Shown: positions 44,833 through 54,174, counted from the first letter of the stretch. The stretch: DNA of 64,000 nt from Geomonas paludis (GCF_014193585.1 NZ_BLXY01000001.1:44033-108032); one strand, 5' to 3'. Notes: generated by a model from the letters alone, not told the origin. A program made the numbers and translations.

Positions 44833-45879
44833 ATGCAGCTTTCCTTCGTCCCGACCACCGACGCGAGCGAGATCCGGCTGCGGCTGGAACGGCTCCTGAT
44901 CCCCGGTTCCCTGCTCGACGCCGCCCTGGAGCGGCGCATCGAGCGGCTCTCGTCGGAGTTCGCCGGCTACGCCGCCAGCTACCCCCTTCCCCTGTGGGCC
45001 CCCGGCCTCGCTCTCAGCAACGAGATGCGGGGGCTCACCGAAGCCCTCTTCCCCCTGGCCCGCCCCCGTGCCCTGTTCGAGCTGATCCTGCGCCGTGGTT
45101 GTCGCTTCGTCCCCCTGCTCCCCGGGAGCTACCTGTACAGCTCGGCAAGCTGGCTCGACCTGCTCCAGAAACTCTCGCCGCGACTGCGGAGTCCCGATCC
45201 CGCTCCGATGCTGCGCCTGATCGCCGAGGACGGCGACGCGCGTGCGGCCTTTCTGTTCGCCCTGATGCTGCCACAGCACTTCGGCGGCGGCTTCGACCGC
45301 TACCGCGAGCAGTACCGGTGGCTGGCCGGGTGGCTGGGCGGGCAGGCGGGGCATTCAAAGGGGATCCGGGTCCTCGATGCCGCCTGCGGCAGCGGCGAGG
45401 GAACCTACCAGGCGGCGCAGCTCGTAGCGGAGGCGGGGCTTGGCGCCGCAAGCGTGGTGCACGGTTCGACACTGGAGCCGATCGAGCTCTTCGCCGCCGC
45501 TCATCTCCATTTCCCGCACGATCCCGAGCGGGAGCGCGAGTACCGGAACCGGGTCCAACCCGTGCTGGGCGTTGACGGCGGGCCGTCCCTGGAGTTCTAC
45601 CTGGACCGCGTCGACGCCGCGCCGGAGCGCGAGCCGTACCACCTGGTGCTCTGCAACGGGCTGCTGGGCGGGCCGATGCTGCACGAGCCGGTGCAGTTGG
45701 CGGCCGCCTTTGCCGGCCTTGCCGCCCGACTTGCCCCCGGCGGGCTCCTCCTTGCCGCGGACCGTTTCCATGCCGGCTGGCGCCTGCGCGTCCCGCGGGA
45801 GGCGCTCATCGCCAGCCTGCGCGCCGCGGGTCTCACACCGATCGAGGTTCCGGAGGGGATCGCAGCGATAAAGCCTTAA
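44833..45879 (+). CDS. SAM-dependent methyltransferase, CheR-like fold
   Basis: 348 aa from the ATG at 44833. The SAM site is VLDAACGSGEGTYQAAQLV (about 176-195), followed by a downstream block resembling the CheR/small-molecule methyltransferase core (HLVLCNGLLGGPM, ARLAPGGLLLAADRFH). The N-terminal 170 residues are helical and not recognised as the CheR receptor-binding domain. It starts 2 bp after the MATE gene, so it is probably co-translated. It may modify a product handled by the transporter, but that is speculation. Confidence 0.75.
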   Translation: MQLSFVPTTDASEIRLRLERLLIPGSLLDAALERRIERLSSEFAGYAASYPLPLWAPGLALSNEMRGLTEALFPLARPRALFELILRRGCRFVPLLPGSYLYSSASWLDLLQKLSPRLRSPDPAPMLRLIAEDGDARAAFLFALMLPQHFGGGFDRYREQYRWLAGWLGGQAGHSKGIRVLDAACGSGEGTYQAAQLVAEAGLGAASVVHGSTLEPIELFAAAHLHFPHDPEREREYRNRVQPVLGVDGGPSLEFYLDRVDAAPEREPYHLVLCNGLLGGPMLHEPVQLAAAFAGLAARLAPGGLLLAADRFHAGWRLRVPREALIASLRAAGLTPIEVPEGIAAIKP

Positions 45880-45944
45880 GAAAGGGAAAGGGAGCCCGAC
45901 ATTTTCCTGGTTCCCAAGGTGGACCTTGGGAACGAGATCAAAGT

Positions 45945-46055
45945 TCCCCTCGCCCTCCGGGAGAGGGTGGCCGAAGGCCGGGTGAGGGTGCTGCCATGGG
46001 CAAGTTAGTTGCCACTGCCGACGCCCTCACCCCGACCCTCTCCCAGAGGGAGAGG
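45945..46055. repeat. GC-rich dispersed repeats
   Basis: Two inverted copies of the CCCTC/GAGGG family (about 45947-45990 and 46021-46055) between convergent genes. No gene is seen in 45880-46167. Confidence 0.75.
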
Positions 46056-46080
46056 GAGTGTGAACAGCACCAACCCAAAA

Positions 46081-46115
46081 AAAAGGGGACGGTGCCGACA
46101 GGCCCGTCCCCTTTT
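46081..46115 (+). terminator. Bidirectional terminator between methyltransferase and fabH genes
   Basis: AAAAGGGGACGG (46081-46092) pairs with CCGTCCCCTTTT (46104-46115) around an 11-nt loop. A and T tracts flank both sides, so it serves both convergent genes. Confidence 0.9.
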
Positions 46116-46167
46116 GTCATCTCTGTTTTTCCTCAATCTTTATCTTAGTCTCAACCTCAATCTGCTT

Positions 46168-47148
46168 CTAAGCCCTGAACAGCACCCCTCCCCAGGAAAG
46201 CCCGCCGCCGAACCCCATCATCAGCACCAGTTCCCCCGGCTTGATCACGCCGTTTCTCCGGTTCTCGTCCAGGGCAAGCCCCACCGACCCGGCAGCCGTG
46301 TTGCCGTACCGGTCCAGGTTGAGCAGGAATTTCTCCTTGGGGATCCCCGTCTTTTTGGAGATGAAGTCGATGATGCGCACGTTGGCCTGGTGCGGGATGA
46401 TGTGGTCGATCTCCTCCGGTTTGACGCCCCCGCGCTCGGCAAGGTCGGTGATGATGCGCGGGATGACGTCGGTGGCGAAGGTGAACACGCTTTTGCCGGC
46501 CATCTTGAAGGTGTTCTCCTTGGCCGCGATGCTCTCGGCGCTGATCGGCTTCCTCGACCCGGACGAGGGGACCTGGATCAGTTCCCAGCCGTTGCCGTCA
46601 CTTTGCATCACGGAGTGCTGGATTCCCTTGCCCGACAGCCCCGCCCCCAGGATCACCGCGCCGGCACCATCGCCGAACAGCGGCGCAGTGGTTTTGTCCT
46701 CCATGTCGAGGATCTTGGAATAGGTGTCGGCGCCGATCAGGAGCACCTTGCGGTACTTTCCCGAACGGATCAGGTTGTCCGCCAGTTCCACGCCGTAGAT
46801 GAAGCTGCTGCAGACCGCGTTCATGTCGAAGGCGAACGCCTTTGCGGCGCCGATGTTCTTCTGCACCATGCAGGCGGTGGCGGGAAGGATCATGTCGGGG
46901 GTGGAAGTGGCGACGATGATGCAGTCGAGTTCGAGGGGATCGACGTCGGCATTTTCGAGGGCGAGGAGGGCGGCGCTGGTGGCGAGATCGGAAGTCGCTT
47001 CCTCCGCTGCCGCAAAGCGCCGTTCCCGGATGCCGGTCCGGGAGTGGATCCACTGGTCAGCGTCATCCACCAGGTAGTCGAAGTGAGCATTGGGGACGAC
47101 CCGCGCCGGAACGTAGCCGCCGGTCCCCAGGATTTCCGCACGTATCAT
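46168..47148 (-). CDS. fabH: Beta-ketoacyl-ACP synthase III
   Basis: 326 aa. The catalytic triad is visible: Cys in DMNAVCSSFIYGV, His in DHIIPHQANVRIID and Asn in RYGNTAAGSVGLAL. The C-terminal GFGGGLSWG is typical. FabH condenses acetyl-CoA or another acyl-CoA with malonyl-ACP to start fatty acid synthesis. It stands alone, away from a fab cluster, so it may be a second copy with different primer specificity; that is inference. GGGAGG lies 12 nt before the ATG. Confidence 0.95.
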   Translation of the reverse strand: MIRAEILGTGGYVPARVVPNAHFDYLVDDADQWIHSRTGIRERRFAAAEEATSDLATSAALLALENADVDPLELDCIIVATSTPDMILPATACMVQKNIGAAKAFAFDMNAVCSSFIYGVELADNLIRSGKYRKVLLIGADTYSKILDMEDKTTAPLFGDGAGAVILGAGLSGKGIQHSVMQSDGNGWELIQVPSSGSRKPISAESIAAKENTFKMAGKSVFTFATDVIPRIITDLAERGGVKPEEIDHIIPHQANVRIIDFISKKTGIPKEKFLLNLDRYGNTAAGSVGLALDENRRNGVIKPGELVLMMGFGGGLSWGGVLFRA

Positions 47149-47224
47149 GTAGAGAGCGCCTCCCTTGCTTCCCGCTTGGACCGCCGGGAAACGCTACCCT
47201 TATCTCACAATAAAATAGCGTTTG

Positions 47225-47536
47225 TCAATTATCTCCTTTGGAAAATGCCGCATCGACCACTCCGTAGGCCCACACGATCATGAATCCACCCAAAAGCCAT
47301 TTTACGTAAGGGGCATCCATTTGGATCGCCGCCAGCACCTGTTCCGGGGTGAGCCCCTGCCTGCCGGCCGCCATCAGCTTTCCCGCGCTCCTGAGCCCGA
47401 CGAAGAGCCCGCCCAGCAGGAAAATGTTGTCGAGCAGGAGCATGACGCCTCCCTTGACACGGCTCCCCCGGTACAGCTGTCCCAGCCCGGGGAGCACCAG
47501 GGCGGAAAGTGCGATGCATTTGATCCTGTTCGACAT
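47225..47536 (-). CDS. Small two- or three-helix membrane protein, TM2-like
   Basis: 103 aa. A hydrophobic N-terminus (IKCIALSALVLPGLGQLYRGSRVKGGVMLLL) carries the PGxGQxYxG pattern of TM2/DUF5683-type proteins. A second segment follows (NIFLLGGLFVGLRSAGKLM), then a C-terminal helix (VKWLLGGFMIVWAYGVVDAAF). AAGGAG lies 7 nt before the ATG. It is upstream of fabH on the same strand. Function unknown. Confidence 0.75.
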   Translation of the reverse strand: MSNRIKCIALSALVLPGLGQLYRGSRVKGGVMLLLDNIFLLGGLFVGLRSAGKLMAAGRQGLTPEQVLAAIQMDAPYVKWLLGGFMIVWAYGVVDAAFSKGDN

Positions 47537-47625
47537 CCATTATCTCCTTGTCACGCCCACTGCTGGGCGCGGATTGATTAAATTGTGTTGTGCGACGGGC
47601 GGAATTTTGTTAGTTATCAATCGCT

Positions 47626-48201
47626 ATGGACCATGCCGAACGCATCAAAAGGCGCGACGCCATCATCCCGCTGTTAAAGGACCCGGACCCGGAGGTGCGT
47701 CTGGCGGCCTCGACCGCCCTGGAGGCCCTGGAGGCTGCGGAGAGCCTGGAGGAGGTCTTCGACCGCCTGAAGCGAGGGGACCGGGCCACCAAGGTGGCCG
47801 CCATCTACGCGCTGGGGCGGATCGGCGACGACAAGGTGCTGCCGATCCTCTACTACTGCGCGGGAAGGCCCGAAGAAGACATCCGCTGCGCCGCGGTCAA
47901 GGTTCTCGGTGAACTGGCCCGCCCCGGTGCGCTCCCCACGCTGCTGGAAAAGCTGCAGGACCCTGCCGTCACCGTTCGGGCACTGGCCATCGAGGCCGTG
48001 TCACGCTACCGCAACCCCTCCCTGGCAGCCAAACTCGCCCCGTTCCTCGAAGCCGACGACGGCATCCTGGATGCCGAAGCCGCCCTCGCCCTGGGCCGCA
48101 TCGGGGGGAGCTCCCTCTCCGATGCCATCATCAAGCTCCTCTCCTCCCCCTTCGACAAGACCCGCGCCGCAGCAGCCACGGCCCTGGCGCAGCTTCCCTG
48201 A
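47626..48201 (+). CDS. HEAT-repeat protein
   Basis: 191 aa made of about five HEAT/PBS-lyase-like repeats (PDPEVRLAASTALEAL, DRATKVAAIYALGRIGD, EDIRCAAVKVLGEL, DPAVTVRALAIEAVSRY, DGILDAEAALALGRIGG, FDKTRAAAATALAQL). Such solenoids mediate protein contacts. No catalytic motif is seen. Its stop is 4 bp from that of the convergent HD-GYP gene. No clear ribosome site is seen. Confidence 0.8.
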   Translation: MDHAERIKRRDAIIPLLKDPDPEVRLAASTALEALEAAESLEEVFDRLKRGDRATKVAAIYALGRIGDDKVLPILYYCAGRPEEDIRCAAVKVLGELARPGALPTLLEKLQDPAVTVRALAIEAVSRYRNPSLAAKLAPFLEADDGILDAEAALALGRIGGSSLSDAIIKLLSSPFDKTRAAAATALAQLP

Positions 48202-48205
48202 TCAG

Positions 48206-48946
48206 TCAAACTCCCCCGTCGGTAAGCTCCAGGAACCCTTCCACTATGCTGCCGTCCAGCACGGTGCCGCGCGCCCTTCTGAGCGCCTCGACCGCCTCGT
48301 CCCGCAGCATCGGGCGCTGATACGTCCGCAGCGTCGTGGTCGCATCGTAGAAGTCCGCCACCGCGACTACGGCGCACGGGATTCCGAGGCAGAGGGTGCG
48401 CGCCGACTCCGGATAGCCGGTCCGGTCGAAACGCACGTGGTGCGCGAGCACCGCCTCGACCACGCTGGCCGGCACCCCTGCCATGCCGCGCACGATCTCG
48501 GCTCCGTACTCCGCGTGCTTCTGCATCTCCAGCACCTCGTCGCCGGACAGTTTCCCCGGCTTGTCCAGGATGCACAGATCGACCCTGGTCTTGCCGATGT
48601 CGTGGAGAAACCCCGCCAGCCCGCACTGCGCCACCTGTTCGGCGTCATGCCCAAGCGACGCCGCCAGCGCCAGGGCAAGGAACCCGACGCTCACGCTGTG
48701 GCGGAAGGTGTAGCCGTCGTCCTCCCGGGTGGGATCCAGCTGCAGCAGGGACGCCGGGTCCTTCAGGACGCCCCCCGCCAGGGCGCGCACCCGGTCCATG
48801 AGGGGTTCGGCAGGCGGGATGATGCCGTTGCCGATCTCCTGGAAAACCTCCCTCAGTGCACCCACTGCGTCGCGGCAGAGCGCGGACAAGCGGTCCAATT
48901 CACTGGGCGTGAGTGACGTCCCTCTTTTGTTGTCGGCAATCGCCAC
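48206..48946 (-). CDS. HD-GYP domain protein
   Basis: 246 aa from GTG 48946, preceded by AGGAGG. The HD-GYP phosphodiesterase fold has FRHSVSVGFLALAL, GFLHDIGKTRVD and AEYGAEIVRG. The GYP block reads HHVRFDRTGYP, where HHE-x-x-DG-x-GYP is usual, so Glu and the first Gly are replaced. HDIGK and HH are intact, so c-di-GMP hydrolysis is possible but uncertain. There is no receiver or sensor domain, only about 90 N-terminal helical residues. Confidence 0.85.
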   Translation of the reverse strand: MAIADNKRGTSLTPSELDRLSALCRDAVGALREVFQEIGNGIIPPAEPLMDRVRALAGGVLKDPASLLQLDPTREDDGYTFRHSVSVGFLALALAASLGHDAEQVAQCGLAGFLHDIGKTRVDLCILDKPGKLSGDEVLEMQKHAEYGAEIVRGMAGVPASVVEAVLAHHVRFDRTGYPESARTLCLGIPCAVVAVADFYDATTTLRTYQRPMLRDEAVEALRRARGTVLDGSIVEGFLELTDGGV

Positions 48947-49048
48947 CGGGCCTCCTGGTTCGGGCAAACCGTCAAAACGAAGCAGTGATTTTATCTTAGC
49001 CGGGGAAACGTTGTCAAACTGAATGGAGGTCGGGGCACGCCAGCGCGC

Positions 49049-49062
49049 CAGTGTTGACACTG
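49049..49062. promoter_or_regulatory. Palindrome over the radA -35 box, possible operator
   Basis: CAGTGT (49049-49054), TG, ACACTG (49057-49062). It covers the -35 hexamer of the radA promoter. The factor is unknown. Confidence 0.35.
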
Positions 49063-49082
49063 TTTACCAAAAAGCTTAGGAT
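49054..49082 (+). promoter_or_regulatory. Sigma-70 promoter of radA
   Basis: TTGACA (49054-49059), 17-bp spacer, TAGGAT (49077-49082), about 40 bp before the radA start. Confidence 0.7.
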
Positions 49083-49123
49083 TACGTAGTTTTTCACTCG
49101 CCCTCGGCGAGGCTTGGGGGGGT

Positions 49124-50485
49124 ATGGCAAAGGTAAAGGTGAAGACCGGGTACGTCTGCTCCGACTGTGGCGCGAACTATCCCAAATGGCAGGGGCACTG
49201 CAGCGCCTGCGACGCGTGGAGCACCATCAAGGAGGTGCGCCTGGGGGCCGAGCCCCGTGCCGGCCGGCGCGACGGTTTCGCCGGAGCCACCTCGGCGGTG
49301 ACCCTGCTGGGCGAGGTGAACTGCACCGAGGAAGCCCGCTTTTCCAGCGGCAGCGAAGAGTTCGACCGGGTCTTGGGGGGAGGTTTCGTCCCCGGCTCCG
49401 TGATCCTGATCGGCGGCGACCCCGGCGCCGGCAAGAGCACCATACTGCTGCAGACCATGTGTCACGCCGCGGCCAGCAAGGGGGTCCTTTACGTCTCGGG
49501 GGAGGAATCCCTGCAGCAGATCGCGGGGCGCGCCCGCAGGCTGCAGCTGCCGCTGGACCGGGTCAAGATGCTGGCCGAGAGCTCCGTGGAGCGGGTCCTG
49601 GAGGCAGCCGACAGCGTGCGCCCCGAGGTGGTGGTCATCGACTCGATCCAGGTGATGCAATCGGCTGGAATCGACGCGGCCCCGGGGGGAGTGTCCCAGG
49701 TGCGCGAGTCGGCAGCCGCCTTCACCTGCTACGCCAAGACCTCCGGGGTGGTCCTGATCATGGTCGGGCACGTCACCAAGGACCAGGCCCTGGCCGGCCC
49801 CATGACCCTGTCGCACATGGTCGACACCCAGGTGATGCTCTCCTCCACCGAGGACGCCCGCTACCGCCTCATGCGCACCACCAAGAACCGCTTCGGCCCG
49901 GTGAACGAGCTCGGCGTCTTCGCCATGACCGAGCGGGGGCTGCGCGAGGTGAAGAATCCTTCCGCCATCTTCCTGACGCGCACCGAGACGGAGGCGCCGG
50001 GGAGCCTGATCAGCGTGCTCTGGGAGGGGACCAGGCCGCTGCTGGTCGAGATCCAGTCGCTGGTGGTGTCGGCCCAGTACGGCTCGCCGCGCCGGCTCGG
50101 CATAGGCCTCGACCAGAACCGCATCGCCATGATCCTCGCCGTGATCACCAAGCACGGGGGGCTGGTGCTCTCCGACCAGGACGTCTTTGTCAACGTGGTG
50201 GGCGGTATCCGGGTGCTGGAGACCAGCGCCGACCTGGCCGTCGCGCTCGCCATCGTCTCCAGCTTCCGCAATTCGGTGCTTCCCCAGGACCTGCTGGTAT
50301 TCGGGGAGGTGGGGCTGTCCGGGGAGATCCGCCCGGTTTCCAACGGCGAGTCGCGGCTCAAGGAAGGGGTGAAGCACGGTTTCACCCGCGCCATCGTCCC
50401 CAAGGGAAACGCACCCAAGAAGGAGATCGCCGGTATGAAGGTGGTCGGGGTCGCCTCCCTCGCCGAGGCCCTCGACGCCATCTAG
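49124..50485 (+). CDS. radA: DNA repair protein RadA
   Basis: 453 aa. There is an N-terminal zinc finger (CSDCGANYPKWQGHCSAC), Walker A GGDPGAGKSTILLQ, the RadA-specific KNRFG motif (TTKNRFGPVNELGVF) and a C-terminal Lon-protease-like domain (DLAVALAIVSSFRN, GEVGLSGEIRPV). RadA is a hexameric DnaB-like helicase that drives branch migration in recombination. Its own promoter lies 42 bp upstream. Full length. Confidence 0.97.
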   Translation: MAKVKVKTGYVCSDCGANYPKWQGHCSACDAWSTIKEVRLGAEPRAGRRDGFAGATSAVTLLGEVNCTEEARFSSGSEEFDRVLGGGFVPGSVILIGGDPGAGKSTILLQTMCHAAASKGVLYVSGEESLQQIAGRARRLQLPLDRVKMLAESSVERVLEAADSVRPEVVVIDSIQVMQSAGIDAAPGGVSQVRESAAAFTCYAKTSGVVLIMVGHVTKDQALAGPMTLSHMVDTQVMLSSTEDARYRLMRTTKNRFGPVNELGVFAMTERGLREVKNPSAIFLTRTETEAPGSLISVLWEGTRPLLVEIQSLVVSAQYGSPRRLGIGLDQNRIAMILAVITKHGGLVLSDQDVFVNVVGGIRVLETSADLAVALAIVSSFRNSVLPQDLLVFGEVGLSGEIRPVSNGESRLKEGVKHGFTRAIVPKGNAPKKEIAGMKVVGVASLAEALDAI

Positions 50486-50611
50486 AGCCGCTTTGGGAGC
50501 CTGGGCAGCGCAGATTACGTTTTTCGCCGTCTTTCGTTAAGAGGAAAATTTCACTTTACTAATTTAGAAAAATCCTCTTTAATGTCGTACTGATTAGAAA
50601 GGGTAGGTGTC

Positions 50612-50968
50612 ATGAATTCCGAAAAGCTCGAGTACTTCAGAGGTATCCTGCAGGAAGAGAAACGATCGCTCTTGGAAGAGGCCGGCCGGACCGTCATGGA
50701 GATGAACTCCGACACGACCAACTTCCCTGACCCGACCGACCGTGCCACCCAGGAATCGGACCGCACCTTCGAACTGCGCATCCGGGACCGCGAGCGCAAG
50801 CTGATCGTCAAGATCCAGGAAGCGCTGAACCGCATCGATCAAGGCACCTTCGGCATCTGCGAGGTGTGCGAAGAGGACATCAGCGAAGCGCGCCTCAAGG
50901 CCCGCCCGGTGACCACCCTCTGCATCGACTGCAAGATGGAGCAGGAAAAGAAAGAAAGGTTCCGCTAG
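50612..50968 (+). CDS. dksA: DksA/TraR-type RNA polymerase-binding protein
   Basis: 118 aa. A coiled coil with the acidic loop region (FRGILQEEKRSLLEEAGRTVMEMNSDTTNFPDPTDRATQESDRTFELRIRDRERKLI) precedes a zinc finger with four Cys (CEVCEEDISEARLKARPVTTLCIDC). DksA binds the RNA polymerase secondary channel and works with ppGpp. The invariant DxxDxA tip reads DPTDRA. An inverted repeat (50537-50545 with 50573-50582) lies in the leader. Confidence 0.92.
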   Translation: MNSEKLEYFRGILQEEKRSLLEEAGRTVMEMNSDTTNFPDPTDRATQESDRTFELRIRDRERKLIVKIQEALNRIDQGTFGICEVCEEDISEARLKARPVTTLCIDCKMEQEKKERFR

Positions 50969-51008
50969 TTCTCCCCATCCCACGAGTTGTTGGTCCTTCG
51001 GAGTGCGC

Positions 51009-53312
51009 ATGGCTGCCCGGAAGGGAAATAACCTCCTGGAGCAAGCGTTACGTGTTGCCCAGTCATCCGGCCGCTCGCACCAGGGCCGGCTCCGCGGCCT
51101 GCTCCGTACGGCTGCCCGCGCCCCCGGTATTGCCTCCGCCTCACTGTTTCTTCCCGATTCTTCAGAACCCGCTCTCACGGAATGCTTCTCTTCCGTGCTT
51201 TCAGGAGCGAGCCGCAGCTGCCTGATCCCTTACGGGCAAGGGTGCGCCGGCCGCGCCGCCGCCGACCTGCGCGAGGTCTACGGCACCTCGGTCGATCTGC
51301 ACCCGGAAGAGCGCGGCAGCGGCGAGTCCGGCCAGTTTGCCGCCATCCCCATTCTGGACGGCACCGGGCTGACCGCGGTCCTGGCCCTGGCCTGCCCCGA
51401 CCCCGTGCTCCCCTCCGAAAGCGTGGCGCTTTGCCGGCAATTGGTCCCCATCTTCTCGCTCACCCTGTCCGGCCTGGCAGCCGAGCAGGAAGCCCACAAG
51501 GCCCGCCGCGACCTGGCGCTGATCTCGTCGCTGGGGCGGTTGATCGAGGCCCCCACCCCGGCAGCCACACTGCTGCCGCAGGTCGTCAAGCTCTGCACCG
51601 GGTCAGGGGTCGCCGGCTGTGCCGTGATCCGGCTGGCAGCCAAGGGACGGGTGCGGGGCCGGGTGTTCAAAGGGTGCCACAGTAGCGCGAGGAGAGAGCT
51701 CACCGCGCTGCTCGAATTCGAGCAGAGGCTCTCGGCGCGCACCCTTGCCGCCGGCGCCACCCGCACCGACAAGCTCGCCCTGCCGGGGGCGTGCCGCTAC
51801 GCCCTGTGCACCCCGCTCACCTGCAACGGCCAGGAGCTCGGCGCGCTCACGCTGTTCGGCGGCGCCGACCTGGTGAGCGCCGGGCAGGCTGACTTGGCCG
51901 AGACGGTGGCGCGGCTGGTGGCCGGTGCGCTCACCGAGGCGATCTGCGAGGAGCGGGTAGCCAGCTTCGACACCGAGAACGAGAAGAAGCTGAAGGAGTT
52001 GTCCCTCCTGTACCGGCTGAGCAACACCATGCTCTCCACCATCAAGCTGAACAAGCTGATCCACCTGACCCTTACCGCCCTGACCTCCGGCCCCACCCCC
52101 TTCTTCGACCGGGCCATGCTGTTCCTGGCCAACGAACGTTCCGGGTCGCTGGTGGGGATGCTGGGGGTCACCTCGGAGAACGCCCCGGTCCTGTCCATGC
52201 CGGCGGGGGGAGGCGACGACCTCCTCTCCAGCCGCTGGGACATCACCGAGGACGAGATGGCGGCCCAGCGGGAGTCCGAATTCTCCCGGCAGGTGCAGGG
52301 AAAGCGGCTCGAGCTGGACCCGACCCTGAACATCGCATCGCAGGCCGTGCTCGAGAGGCGGTTGATCTACATCCCCGAAGAGACGGGTATCGGCTCCGAC
52401 GCCTCCGCGGTATCACGCACCGCGCTGGCCGCCTCCCCCCTGATCGCCCACGGCCAGACCGTCGGCGTCGTGCTGGTGGACAACGCGCTCACCCTTTCTC
52501 CCATCACCCAGGAACACCTGCGTTTTTTGCAGCTTTTCACCAACCAGGCCGGCATGGCGATCGAGAACTCGATGCTCTACAACCGGATCGAGGACGCGCA
52601 CCGCCAGTTGAGCGAGGCCCAGGAGAACCTGCTCCAGAAGGAGCGGCTGGCCGCCATCGGCGAGATGGCTGCCGGCATCGCCCACGAGCTGAAGGGGCCG
52701 CTGGTCTCCATCGGCGGCTTTGCCGGCCGCCTGGCGCGCAAGCTCCCCGCCGAAAGCGACGAGTGGGCCAGCGCCGACCTGATCGTGCGCGAAGTGGTGC
52801 GCCTGGAAGGGATCCTTTCCGAGATCCTGCTCTTCTCCAAGAAGACCACCATCTGCTACACCCGCTGCAACATCGTGGACATCGTCAAGGAAAGTCTGGC
52901 CATCACCGCACCCACCGTCGAGGAAAAGCAGATCGAGATCAACGCCAGGTTTCCGCGTCAGCGCCAGGTCCTCCTGGGTGACTGCCAACAGTTGAAGCAG
53001 GTGTTTATCAACATCATCCAGAACTCCCTCGAGGCGATGGCGCCGGGGGGGCAGCTCTCGATCCAGGTGCACCCCGCTGAGCTGGACGGCAAGGATGCCA
53101 TCGCAGTCAAGATCGTCGACACCGGCGGCGGCATCCCGCTCGAGCAGCTGAACAACATCTTCACCCCGTTCTTCACCACCAAGGTGAGCGGAACCGGACT
53201 GGGCCTCCCCATCGCCAACCGGATCATCACCAACCACGGCGGCAAGATCCACGTCACCAACCACCCCGGCCTCGGCGCCGAGTTCCGCATCGTCCTGCCC
53301 AAGCACTGGTAA
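51009..53312 (+). CDS. Multi-GAF soluble histidine kinase
   Basis: 767 aa from ATG 51009 (GGAG 5 nt upstream); a GTG two codons earlier is less likely. It has up to three GAF-like regions (about 15-160, 165-310 and 335-530) and no membrane segments. A coiled coil leads to HisKA with His near residue 558 (AAGIAHELKGPLVSIGG) and a HATPase (NIIQNSLEAMAPGG, DTGGGIP, GTGLGLPIANRI). Cytoplasmic, orphan. Ligands unknown. Confidence 0.9.
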   Translation: MAARKGNNLLEQALRVAQSSGRSHQGRLRGLLRTAARAPGIASASLFLPDSSEPALTECFSSVLSGASRSCLIPYGQGCAGRAAADLREVYGTSVDLHPEERGSGESGQFAAIPILDGTGLTAVLALACPDPVLPSESVALCRQLVPIFSLTLSGLAAEQEAHKARRDLALISSLGRLIEAPTPAATLLPQVVKLCTGSGVAGCAVIRLAAKGRVRGRVFKGCHSSARRELTALLEFEQRLSARTLAAGATRTDKLALPGACRYALCTPLTCNGQELGALTLFGGADLVSAGQADLAETVARLVAGALTEAICEERVASFDTENEKKLKELSLLYRLSNTMLSTIKLNKLIHLTLTALTSGPTPFFDRAMLFLANERSGSLVGMLGVTSENAPVLSMPAGGGDDLLSSRWDITEDEMAAQRESEFSRQVQGKRLELDPTLNIASQAVLERRLIYIPEETGIGSDASAVSRTALAASPLIAHGQTVGVVLVDNALTLSPITQEHLRFLQLFTNQAGMAIENSMLYNRIEDAHRQLSEAQENLLQKERLAAIGEMAAGIAHELKGPLVSIGGFAGRLARKLPAESDEWASADLIVREVVRLEGILSEILLFSKKTTICYTRCNIVDIVKESLAITAPTVEEKQIEINARFPRQRQVLLGDCQQLKQVFINIIQNSLEAMAPGGQLSIQVHPAELDGKDAIAVKIVDTGGGIPLEQLNNIFTPFFTTKVSGTGLGLPIANRIITNHGGKIHVTNHPGLGAEFRIVLPKHW

Positions 53313-53463
53313 TTCGCTATCGCAGCAGCCTAAGGTATCACCACGGGTACTATGGCACTAAAAGGTTCGTACTTGTCACCAGCGCCCGTAAGTTCTATGC
53401 TCCCGAAAGCTCACCGTCCGCTGTGCGGCGCGGTGCTTAGAAATCTACGGACCAGGAGGCAAC

Positions 53464-54108
53464 GTGAAAGTTATCGGGATCAACGGCAGCCCCAGGAAAC
53501 AGTGGAACACGGCGCAGGTGCTGCAAAAGGCCCTGGACGGGGCGGCGGCCCAAGGGGCGGAGACGGAGCTGATCCATCTCTACGACGTCGACTTCAAGGG
53601 GTGCACCAGCTGCTTTGCCTGCAAGCTCAAGGGTGGCAAGAGCTACGGCAAGTGCGCCATGCGCGACGGCCTGACGCCGGTCCTCGAAAAGATCGCCCAG
53701 GCCGACGGGCTGGTGCTCGGGTCCCCGGTGTACTTCGGCCGCGCGACGGGGGAGATCTGCTCCTTCCTGGAACGGCTCCTGTTCCAGTACTTCGTCTACT
53801 CGCAGCCGCCGGCATCGTTGTTCGAGAGAAGGATCCGGACCGCGTTCATCTACACCATGAACGTGCCGGAAACCCTCATGCAGGAGGCCAACTACGCGGT
53901 CCACATGGGCGGCAACGAAAACTACCTGCGCCGGATCTTCGGCGAGTGCGAAACCCTCTGCTGCAACGAAACGGTCCAGTTCGACGACTACGACAAATAC
54001 GTCTTCAACTACTTCGATCCCCAGCAGCGCCGGGAAAGGCACAGCGTGCTCTTCCCGGAGAACTGCCGCAAGGCCTTCGAGCTCGGCCAACGCCTGGTTT
54101 CGCCCTAG
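53464..54108 (+). CDS. Flavodoxin-fold NAD(P)H reductase with a Cys-rich motif
   Basis: 214 aa. The flavodoxin-like FMN site is GINGSPRKQWNTAQVLQKAL and GSPVYFGRATGEICSFLERL. After the first strand it has a Cys cluster (GCTSCFACK followed by C ten residues later), like the compact cluster motif of iron-sulfur flavoproteins. It may bind [4Fe-4S] or use disulfide chemistry. A likely electron-transfer reductase. Partners are not visible. AGGAGG precedes the ATG, and a strong terminator follows. Confidence 0.88.
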   Translation: MKVIGINGSPRKQWNTAQVLQKALDGAAAQGAETELIHLYDVDFKGCTSCFACKLKGGKSYGKCAMRDGLTPVLEKIAQADGLVLGSPVYFGRATGEICSFLERLLFQYFVYSQPPASLFERRIRTAFIYTMNVPETLMQEANYAVHMGGNENYLRRIFGECETLCCNETVQFDDYDKYVFNYFDPQQRRERHSVLFPENCRKAFELGQRLVSP

Positions 54109-54138
54109 TCCTTCCCGAAGGAGCGGCACCCGCACCCA

Positions 54139-54174
54139 AAAAGGCGCCTGCATCTGTTGATGCAGGCGCCTTTT
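54139..54174 (+). terminator. Terminator after the flavodoxin-like gene
   Basis: AAAAGGCGCCTGCATC (54139-54154), loop TGTT, GATGCAGGCGCCTTTT (54159-54174): a 16-bp stem with T tract. Confidence 0.95.
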
